A DNA stretch of 64,000 bases from Clostridiaceae bacterium OM02-2AC. Its GTDB lineage: Bacteria > Bacillota_I > Bacilli_A > Erysipelotrichales > Erysipelotrichaceae. The stretch spans positions 23,382 to 87,381 of the forward strand of contig QULU01000016.1 in NCBI GenBank assembly GCA_003481775.1. Reading direction: 5' to 3'. Position numbers and translations under genes: made by a program. This document shows, one piece after another, positions 56,282-64,000 of the stretch (positions are counted from its first letter, which is position 1; each line of letters opens with the position of its first letter). Below the pieces are notes generated by a model that saw only the letters and a list, made by a program, of their open reading frames with translations, ran no database searches and was not told the origin of the DNA.

Positions 56282-56480
56282 CTTCTTCTCCACTCCTTAT
56301 CTCGTCAAGTCGTTCCTTGACAACATGTATCCACAGAAAAAGCAGTGCCAGCATAGGAACACCAAACAGGATTATGATAATCTTTGGTGCATCCAGAAAA
56401 AACAGAGAGCTGATCCAAATCATCATATAGCATGCGATGATGGCTCCAATTACGATGGGTGCCAGCATTTTTCTGTTCAT
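56262..56480 (-). CDS. Small two-helix membrane protein
   Basis: This 72-residue protein from ATG 56480 (GGGAG eight bases upstream) has two membrane helices, at roughly 7-26 and 33-50, and a charged cytoplasmic tail KERLDEIRSGEEDD. No family is recognised. The overlap with the YbjQ gene suggests that they work together. Confidence 0.7.
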   Translation of the reverse strand: MNRKMLAPIVIGAIIACYMMIWISSLFFLDAPKIIIILFGVPMLALLFLWIHVVKERLDEIRSGEEDDLSKY

Positions 56481-56536
56481 ACCGCCCACTCCCTTCTGTC
56501 ATTACCTGTATTATACTACAAAAAAGTACAACATAC

Positions 56537-56564
56537 AGAAAAAAGAGCACATTCGTGCTCTTTT
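56537..56564 (-). terminator. Terminator of the str operon after tuf
   Basis: On the minus strand, AAAAGAGCAC (56564-56555) pairs with GTGCTCTTTT (56550-56541) and continues into Ts, 16 bases after the tuf stop. Confidence 0.85.
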
Positions 56565-56580
56565 CCGTGTTTTTTATAAA

Positions 56581-57765
<1,185 letters not shown>

Positions 57766-57801
57766 TTTAATTTTCCTCCTAATTTATTAGTTTCCAAGTA
57801 T

Positions 57802-57830
57802 ATTCTAATTCAAAGTTTTTATAAAAGCAA
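57802..57830 (-). promoter_or_regulatory. Candidate internal promoter for tuf
   Basis: On the minus strand, TTGCTT (57830-57825), a 17-base spacer and TAGAAT (57807-57802) lie in the fusA-tuf gap. It could raise EF-Tu output above the rest of the operon. Confidence 0.45.
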
Positions 57831-57833
57831 CAG

Positions 57834-59912
57834 TTAATTTTCAGAACTATTGTTTTTAATGATTTTTTCTGCAATACTCTTCGGTACTTCGGCATAATGG
57901 TCGAATTTCATAGAGTAATTTCCACGTCCCTGAGTGAAGGAACGCAGGTCTGTAACGTAACCGAACATCTCTGACAGCGGAATGTGAGCCTTAACGATAA
58001 TCGCGTTTCCTCTCTCTTCCTGGTCAACGATTGCACCACGACGGGAGCTTACGTCACCCATAACGGATCCAAGATATTCATTTGGTGCAGTTACCTCAAC
58101 CATCATGATTGGCTCCAGAATAACCGGGTTACATTTCTTGGCAGCAGCCTTTAAAGCCATACTAGCCGCGATTTTGTACGCCATCTCACTGGAATCGACA
58201 TCGTGGTAAGAACCGTCAAACAGCGTTGCTTTGATATCGATTACCTGATATCCGGCCACAATACCGTTTGCCAGTGCATCTCTTAAACCTTCTTCTGTAG
58301 GCTTGATGTATTCACGAGGTACGCTTCCTCCGACAGTAGCGTCCACGAATTCAAATCCTTTTCCCTCTTCCTGAGGCTCGAATTTGATCCATACATGACC
58401 ATACTGTCCACGTCCACCGGACTGTTTGATATATTTACCTTCACAATCAGCAGTACCGCGGATGGTTTCACGGTAAGCAACCATTGGCTGTCCAACATTT
58501 GCTTCTACCTTGAATTCACGGCGCAGACGGTCAACGATGATGTCCAGGTGAAGCTCACCAACACCGGCGATGATTGTCTGACCTGTTTCCTGGTCTGTAT
58601 AGGTTTTGAAGGTAGGATCCTCTTCTGCAAGCTTTGCAAGAGCAAGACCCATCTTATCCTGGTCAGCCTTGGTCTTCGGTTCCAGAGACAGTTCGATAAC
58701 TGGTTCCGGGAATTCCATGGATTCCAGAATGATTGGAGAATCCTCTGCACATAAGCTGTCTCCGGTTGTTGTAACCTTCAGACCTACGGCAGCAGCGATA
58801 TCTCCTGCATATACCTGATCGATTTCCTTACGAGCGTTGGCATGCATCTGAACGATACGTCCGAAACGCTCTCTTTTTCCCTTAGTGGAGTTCAGAACGT
58901 AGCTTCCTGCTTTGGCTGTACCGGAGTACACACGGAAGAAGGAAAGCTTTCCAACAAATGGGTCTGTTGCGATTTTGAATGCCAATGCAGCAAATGGTTC
59001 TTCATCGCTGGAATGACGCTCGGATTCGCTTCCGTCCTCCAGCGTTCCCTTGATTGCAGGAACATCCAGTGGAGAAGGCAGATATTCAACAACAGCATCC
59101 AGAACCATCTGAACACCCTTGTTCTTATATGCGGAACCGCATAATACCGGGAAGAAATCACCAGCACAAACTGCAATACGCAGAACGCGCTTGATGTCTT
59201 CGATGCTTGGCTCTTCGCCTTCCAGTACTTGCATCATGAAGTCTTCATCATAATCAGCAAGGTAATCAATCAGCTTGGAACGATATTCCTCGCACAGATC
59301 CTTCAGATCTTCCGGAACGTCACCCTCCTGAATATCTGTACCTAAGTCATTGGTATAGATTTCAGATTTTCTTTCAATGATATCTACGATACCAGTGAAA
59401 GTGGATTCCGCACCGATTGGCAGCTGAATCGGGCAGGATTTAGCACCCAGACGATCTACGATCGTTTTACAGGACATCAGGAAGTCAGCTCCTGTTGCAT
59501 CCATTTTGTTACAGAATACGATACGAGGAACACCATATGTAGTAGCCTGACGCCAAACAGTTTCTGTCTGAGGCTCTACACCGGCTTTTGCATCCAGTAC
59601 CGTTACGGCACCATCAAGTACACGCAGGGAACGTTCAACCTCAACCGTGAAGTCAACGTGGCCTGGAGTATCGATAATGTTGATACGGGTACCCTTCCAT
59701 GCTGCAGTAGTTGCTGCAGAGGTGATGGTGATACCACGTTCCTGCTCCTGTGCCATCCAGTCCATCGTAGAAGCTCCATCGTGAGTTTCTCCGATTTTGT
59801 GGTTAACACCTGTATAATACAGAATACGTTCTGTAGTTGTTGTTTTACCAGCATCGATATGAGCCATGATACCAATGTTACGTGTGTTTTCTAATGAATA
59901 CTGACGTGGCAT
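57834..59912 (-). CDS. fusA: Translation elongation factor G
   Basis: This 692-residue GTPase catalyses translocation. G1 is [10 protein letters not shown], switch [20 protein letters not shown]4 NKMDATGAD, and domain [18 protein letters not shown] is present. It is in the standard place between rpsG and tuf. Confidence 0.99.
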   Translation of the reverse strand: MPRQYSLENTRNIGIMAHIDAGKTTTTERILYYTGVNHKIGETHDGASTMDWMAQEQERGITITSAATTAAWKGTRINIIDTPGHVDFTVEVERSLRVLDGAVTVLDAKAGVEPQTETVWRQATTYGVPRIVFCNKMDATGADFLMSCKTIVDRLGAKSCPIQLPIGAESTFTGIVDIIERKSEIYTNDLGTDIQEGDVPEDLKDLCEEYRSKLIDYLADYDEDFMMQVLEGEEPSIEDIKRVLRIAVCAGDFFPVLCGSAYKNKGVQMVLDAVVEYLPSPLDVPAIKGTLEDGSESERHSSDEEPFAALAFKIATDPFVGKLSFFRVYSGTAKAGSYVLNSTKGKRERFGRIVQMHANARKEIDQVYAGDIAAAVGLKVTTTGDSLCAEDSPIILESMEFPEPVIELSLEPKTKADQDKMGLALAKLAEEDPTFKTYTDQETGQTIIAGVGELHLDIIVDRLRREFKVEANVGQPMVAYRETIRGTADCEGKYIKQSGGRGQYGHVWIKFEPQEEGKGFEFVDATVGGSVPREYIKPTEEGLRDALANGIVAGYQVIDIKATLFDGSYHDVDSSEMAYKIAASMALKAAAKKCNPVILEPIMMVEVTAPNEYLGSVMGDVSSRRGAIVDQEERGNAIIVKAHIPLSEMFGYVTDLRSFTQGRGNYSMKFDHYAEVPKSIAEKIIKNNSSEN

Positions 59913-59927
59913 AATGGATCTCCTTTC

Positions 59928-60413
<486 letters not shown>

Positions 60414-60423
60414 TCACAATTGA

Positions 60424-60846
60424 TTATTTCTTAGCTTCTTTTGGTTTTTTAGCTCCGTACAGAGAACGGCTCTGGTTACGGTTCGCTACTCCGGCGCAGT
60501 CCAGTGTACCACGGATGATGTGGTAACGAACACCTGGAAGATCCTTAACACGTCCTCCACGGATCATTACAACACTATGCTCCTGCAGGTTGTGTCCAAT
60601 ACCAGGAATGTAGGCAGTAACCTCCATACCGTTGCTCAGACGAACACGGGCATATTTACGCAGCGCTGAGTTTGGTTTCTTTGGTGTCATTGTTCCGACA
60701 CGAGTACAAACTCCACGTTTCTGAGGTGCACTTAAGTTTGTAGGACGTTTCTTGATTGAGTTATATCCTCTATTCAGAGCTGGTGACTTAGAAAGCTTCA
60801 CGCTCTGTTCACGACCTTTACGAATTAATTGGTTAATTGTTGGCAT
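60424..60846 (-). CDS. rpsL: 30S ribosomal protein S12
   Basis: This 140-residue decoding-centre protein has the streptomycin-site region [17 protein letters not shown] and the [14 protein letters not shown] loop. Lysine is present in TPKKPNSA, the streptomycin-sensitive state. First gene of the str operon. Confidence 0.99.
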   Translation of the reverse strand: MPTINQLIRKGREQSVKLSKSPALNRGYNSIKKRPTNLSAPQKRGVCTRVGTMTPKKPNSALRKYARVRLSNGMEVTAYIPGIGHNLQEHSVVMIRGGRVKDLPGVRYHIIRGTLDCAGVANRNQSRSLYGAKKPKEAKK

Positions 60847-60864
60847 AATATCCTCCTTTCACTA

Positions 60865-60923
60865 ACACACATTTCCGGGTGTGTCATTTTGAAGTGTAAA
60901 TGTAGTTCCCGCTGAACGGGAAC
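60865..60923 (-). other. Leader hairpins of the str operon
   Basis: On the minus strand, GTTCCCG-TTCAG-CGGGAAC (60923-60905) forms a perfect 7-bp stem. A weaker ACACA/TGTGT stem (60884-60867) is nearer the rpsL start. Neither has a T-run, so they may be leader RNA structures rather than terminators. Confidence 0.5.
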
Positions 60924-60946
60924 CTCAAAAATCCACTTGCCTAATA

Positions 60947-60975
60947 ATCATAAAGCAACTGGAATAGCTTGTCAA
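60947..60975 (-). promoter_or_regulatory. Promoter of the str operon
   Basis: On the minus strand, consensus TTGACA (60975-60970), a 17-base spacer and TATGAT (60952-60947), giving a ~95-base leader. Confidence 0.8.
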
Positions 60976-60994
60976 CACCTTTTTTTATTTTTCT

Positions 60995-61023
60995 TTGTAA
61001 AAAATTAGAGATTCTAGTATAAT
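60995..61023 (+). promoter_or_regulatory. Promoter of the HAD phosphatase gene
   Basis: TTGTAA (60995-61000), a 17-base spacer and TATAAT (61018-61023), back to back with the str promoter. Confidence 0.75.
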
Positions 61024-61064
61024 AGGGAACGAATAGACGTAGAGGGAAAGTAGAGGTTTCAAAT

Positions 61065-61865
61065 ATGGCTTATAAAATCGTGTTTTTTGATATGGATGGT
61101 ACCTTGTATCAGACAGAAAATGACATCATTCAGGAGTCCAGTCTTCAGGCGATTCAAGCATTGAAGGAACAGGGCTATATCGTATGTGCCGCAACAGGAC
61201 GTCCGCTGAATCAAATGAACCTGATTCTGGAGCGCGTACAGTTTGATTATATGGTAATGATCAACGGCGGCTATGTTCTGGATCGGGAACAGCGTCTGCT
61301 GTTTGAAAATCCGCTTGACAGACAGACGACACAGGATATCGTTGACTGGTGTGAGCAGCAGGAAAACGGGCTGATGTTCCATTTCGGTGATACATCCTAT
61401 ATATATGATAAGTTTTATCCGTTTTATTATTTCTGCCGCGATCATCATGTTTTGAATTATCTGTTTTATGATGAACAACGCTCCTATCATAAACGGCATA
61501 ATGCCTATAACGCAGTTTTGATGACAAAGGATCAGCGCTCTCTGGAGGAATTTCTCGCAAAGCATCCGTTACTGCGCAGCGATTTGATCGAGGTTGCACA
61601 GGATCATTTCTGTTTCGATGTATTCAATGCAAATAACGATAAGTTTGTGGGAATCAATCAGGTGCTGCAAAAGGAGGGTATTTCCTGGGAGGAATGCATC
61701 TGCTTTGGCGATAGTACCAATGATATCAAGATGCTGGAGATGGCAGGCATGGGAGTTGCCATGGGAAGTGCCACAGATTATGTAAAAACCTTCGCTAATA
61801 TGGTGACGGCCTCTGTATATGACAATGGCGTTGCCCGTGCGCTGCAGGAAATTTTAAAGCTTTAG
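61065..61865 (+). CDS. Cof-type HAD-IIB family phosphatase
   Basis: This 266-residue hydrolase has the nucleophile motif FFDMDGTLYQ (Asp9), motif II CAATGRP, and the metal motif CFGDSTNDIKMLEMAG typical of Cof/YidA sugar-phosphate and flavin-phosphate phosphatases, with a C2B cap in the middle. The exact substrate cannot be read from the sequence. It is a single-gene unit on the plus strand. Confidence 0.92.
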   Translation: MAYKIVFFDMDGTLYQTENDIIQESSLQAIQALKEQGYIVCAATGRPLNQMNLILERVQFDYMVMINGGYVLDREQRLLFENPLDRQTTQDIVDWCEQQENGLMFHFGDTSYIYDKFYPFYYFCRDHHVLNYLFYDEQRSYHKRHNAYNAVLMTKDQRSLEEFLAKHPLLRSDLIEVAQDHFCFDVFNANNDKFVGINQVLQKEGISWEECICFGDSTNDIKMLEMAGMGVAMGSATDYVKTFANMVTASVYDNGVARALQEILKL

Positions 61866-61913
61866 ATCAAGCTGTAAATGAAACAAGTCTCAATAAGCAT
61901 AACGACCACATAA

Positions 61914-61960
61914 AAAGGAAGACGTTTTAGCGATCATGCACAAAGAACGTTCTTCCTTTT
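61914..61960. terminator. Bidirectional terminator between HAD phosphatase and BrnQ genes
   Basis: AAAAGGAAGACGTT (61914-61927) pairs with AACGTTCTTCCTTTT (61946-61960) with one bulge. There is a T-run on the right (plus strand) and an A-run on the left (T-run on the minus strand), so it serves both convergent genes. Confidence 0.8.
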
Positions 61961-61961
61961 C

Positions 61962-63314
61962 TTATTCCTGAATTTTTGTTGGCCGGGGTCTTCTTTGATT
62001 CATTGGCCACAATGGCAGAAGTCCGATCAATGCCCCTATCACCGCTGGCAGAATCCAGCCGATACTCAGCTCATAAAAGGGCAGCCTTGCAAACCATTCG
62101 CTGATGATCCCCAGCGTAACCCCTGCACTTTCCATTCCGTTAACAAAGGATACTGCAAAGGTAAACAGCATTGCCATGACATACACCATACGCCGTGATC
62201 CGATACGCTGCTTTAGAAAAGACAGAAGCATCAGTACAACAGTTACTGGATATATCATAATCAAAATCGGAAGCGATACGCTGATGAGCTGACTCAAGCC
62301 AATATTGGAAATCACAAAGCTGAACAAACAGACTGCAGCTGCGATTTTTTTATAGGTCCAGCGCTTTGGCAGAATGGTTTGAAAATAATCCGCAAAGGAT
62401 GTTGTCAGACCAATCGAGGTTGTAAGGCAGGCAAACAAAACAGCAATTCCCAGGATGATACCACCGATACCGCCAAACAGATGATTGGTAACTGCATGCA
62501 GAAGTGCCCCGCCATTGGTGAAGGGTGTATTCGTAATGGCACCGACATAGGTTAGCATGAAATAGACAACTGCCAGAAAGCCTGCCGCCCCCAGACCGCA
62601 GAGAATCGTATAACGTGCAATGGATTTTTTATCTGTAATACCGTAACCGCGAATTGCCGTTATAACAATAATTGCAAATGCCAGACCTGCCGGACCATCC
62701 AGTGCGTTATAGCCCTCGATCATGCCCTTAAAGAACGGGATATCAGCATATGCAGGGGACGGTGCCATCATGGTGCCAAACGAGAATGCCCCATTGCTTG
62801 TATCCTGTAAAAAGGAGGCGATAAAGATAGCAAGTATACTGATTAACAAAACCGGCGTCAAATATTTACCAACAACATCTACAATTCTTCTTGGGTTACT
62901 GCTGAGATAGTAGGTGAGCGCAAAGAAGGCCGCTGTAAACAGCAAGGACCACAGCATAGAGTTTTGTTTCCCTATATAAGGAAGTAATGCTATCTCAAAG
63001 GAAACACTTCCGGTTCTTGGCAATGCGAACAGCGGACCGATCAGCAGGTATACGCCAACTGACAGAAACAAGGCAAACCTTTGGCTGACCAGATTTCCAA
63101 GATCACTCATGGAAGATCCTGCCAGTACGACAGCCGTTACTCCGAGTATGGCAATACCGGCATCGGTCAGAATAAAGCCTGCAAGGGCGCTGATAAAGCT
63201 CGTTCCAGCCAGTTGTCCCATAGCTGGAGGAAATATCATGTTTCCGGCACCAAAAAAGATTGCGAAAAGCATCATGGATACCGATATGATTTGAACAAAT
63301 GTTAATTTCTTCAT
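61962..63314 (-). CDS. brnQ: Branched-chain amino acid carrier, BrnQ family
   Basis: This 450-residue protein has about 12 membrane helices of the LIVCS family, with the N-terminal signature MLFAIFFGAGNMIFPP. It imports leucine, isoleucine or valine with Na+ or H+. The start is ATG 63314 because AAGGAG is seven bases upstream; ATG 63335 has no such site. It has its own promoter; no T-box leader was found. Confidence 0.93.
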   Translation of the reverse strand: MKKLTFVQIISVSMMLFAIFFGAGNMIFPPAMGQLAGTSFISALAGFILTDAGIAILGVTAVVLAGSSMSDLGNLVSQRFALFLSVGVYLLIGPLFALPRTGSVSFEIALLPYIGKQNSMLWSLLFTAAFFALTYYLSSNPRRIVDVVGKYLTPVLLISILAIFIASFLQDTSNGAFSFGTMMAPSPAYADIPFFKGMIEGYNALDGPAGLAFAIIVITAIRGYGITDKKSIARYTILCGLGAAGFLAVVYFMLTYVGAITNTPFTNGGALLHAVTNHLFGGIGGIILGIAVLFACLTTSIGLTTSFADYFQTILPKRWTYKKIAAAVCLFSFVISNIGLSQLISVSLPILIMIYPVTVVLMLLSFLKQRIGSRRMVYVMAMLFTFAVSFVNGMESAGVTLGIISEWFARLPFYELSIGWILPAVIGALIGLLPLWPMNQRRPRPTKIQE

Positions 63315-63343
63315 ATAAAAACTCCTTACATACATGCCTATAC

Positions 63344-63372
63344 ATCATAGCGGAAAACACGCAGATGCGCAA
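63344..63372 (-). promoter_or_regulatory. Promoter of brnQ
   Basis: On the minus strand, TTGCGC (63372-63367), a 17-base spacer and TATGAT (63349-63344). Confidence 0.6.
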
Positions 63373-63773
63373 TCACTTTTTCACTGTTTTAACAAAGGCT
63401 GTACATCCTGCTTTTCAGCTGTCCTCTATTACTTTTGTAGCTTATACAATATAGCAGAATACGACCCAGCTGCTGGTAACGACACACCTCAGCTTCGCTC
63501 ATCGATTTTCGTTATATCCCTTATTGCTGGCTCGTAAGACTTGAAGGACATGCAGTGCGGCTCACTGGATTCCTGAACATAAAATCAAGTAAGGCTCAAA
63601 ACAGCTGTGCTACATTCTACGCGGGATTCTGACAGGAGAAACGACCGTATTGTAAAGGCATGCTCCTCCTATTTAGGCGCCTCTATTACTCTTTCGATGG
63701 AATTGTTAATAAGAAAAAGGAATCATCAGAATCGTAAAGGCTTTGTACCGCCTTGATCGATTTGCTTATAAGT
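63373..63773. other. Gene-free stretch between brnQ promoter and rRNA operon end
   Basis: About 400 bases contain no coding frame with a ribosome binding site, no tRNA cloverleaf and no T-box core. I see nothing in it. Confidence 0.55.
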
Positions 63774-63801
63774 AAAAAAAAGACCCATCAGATGATGAGT
63801 C
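63773..63801 (-). terminator. Terminator of the rRNA operon
   Basis: On the minus strand, GACTCATCA (63801-63793) pairs with TGATGGGTC (63790-63782) with one wobble, followed by eight Ts, just after 5S rRNA. Confidence 0.85.
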
Positions 63802-63807
63802 AGATTA

Positions 63808-63921
63808 CCTGGCAGCGTGCTATCTTTACTGGAGCCAGTCCAGCTATTGTCGCCGCTGATATGCTTAACTTCTGTGTTCGGGATGAGAACAGGTGTGTCC
63901 ACATCGCTATCGCCACCAGAT
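63808..63921 (-). rRNA. rrf: 5S ribosomal RNA
   Basis: The minus strand reads TCTGGTGGCGATAGCGATG at the 5' side. The universally conserved loop CATCCCGAACACAGAAGTTAA follows in the middle, and GCTGCCAGG closes the terminal helix. The length of ~114 bases is normal. Ends are placed by the terminal helix and could move by a few bases. Confidence 0.93.
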
Positions 63922-63992
63922 CACTTTGAGGTCTCTCCCTCAAAACTGAATAACAGTTGACAGTTTGTTTCTTTGTACCCTTTGGGTACTTG

Positions 63993-64000
63993 TGATTAAG
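63993..64000 (-). rRNA. Possible 3' end of 23S ribosomal RNA
   Basis: The minus-strand bases CTTAATCA at the window edge match the usual 3' end of Firmicutes 23S rRNA, and the distance to 5S (~70 bases) fits the 23S-5S spacer. Only a few bases are inside the window, so this is an inference from position. Confidence 0.4.

Noticed and set aside
63336..63773. T-box leader or tRNA upstream of brnQ
   Set aside because: The T-box core (GGGTGGNACCGCG) is absent on the minus strand, and no cloverleaf could be drawn.

Overview
The window looks like a chromosomal segment from a low-GC Gram-positive bacterium of the Erysipelotrichia type, resembling [Clostridium] innocuum and its relatives. The evidence is the Firmicutes-style S10-spc-alpha ribosomal operon, zinc-type S14 and L36, a zinc-cysteine adenylate kinase, lipoprotein signals followed by acidic or lysine-rich linkers, TTGACA-17-TATAAT promoters, and the absence of an L30 gene between L15 and S5. 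The genus assignment is inferred from memory of these families and was not searched. Nearly all genes lie on the minus strand, so the window is best read from high to low coordinates.

Right end (64000 to 52500): the 3' end of an rRNA operon (possible 23S tail, 5S, terminator), a BrnQ amino acid carrier, a plus-strand HAD phosphatase, the str operon (rpsL-rpsG-fusA-tuf), a two-gene YbjQ/small membrane protein unit, and a TPP-riboswitch-controlled thiamin-precursor ABC transporter (thiX-thiY-thiZ) that runs into a tatD-like hydrolase.

Centre (52400 to 37900): the complete rpsJ-to-rplQ superoperon with secY, adk, map, infA, rpmJ and rpoA. It has a good promoter, a structured leader before rpsJ, and a terminator after rplQ.

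Middle-left (37600 to 16700): an accessory block between rplQ and the ecfA1-ecfA2-ecfT-truA cluster, which in many Firmicutes directly follows rplQ. The block carries two M15 peptidoglycan peptidases, a CapA lipoprotein and an O-methyltransferase in ATGA-overlapped array, an anchored protein with an RraB-like end, a lipoprotein of unknown function, a DUF2804 protein divergent from an ABC exporter, a DUF308-type membrane protein with a putative permuted papain-like domain, and an ATPase-FtsX fusion exporter with a repeat-rich promoter. After truA come a TcyP-like symporter and a TraX-like membrane protein.

Left end (16700 to 1): a compact 2-aminoethylphosphonate uptake and breakdown operon (ATPase, permease fused to binding protein, PhnW, PhnX), then a signalling island. 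The island has a plus-strand regulator built from a duplicated GntR-type module, divergent from a three-gene phosphorelay (REC-HD-GYP-GGDEF protein, Hpt protein, sensor kinase with two receiver domains). Downstream on the same strand lie a small protein derived from a serine recombinase but lacking its catalytic half, two perfect palindromes, and a very large secreted surface protein that runs off the left edge. The most interesting hypothesis in the window is that this island couples c-di-GMP signalling and a recombinase-derived DNA-binding protein to expression of the surface protein.
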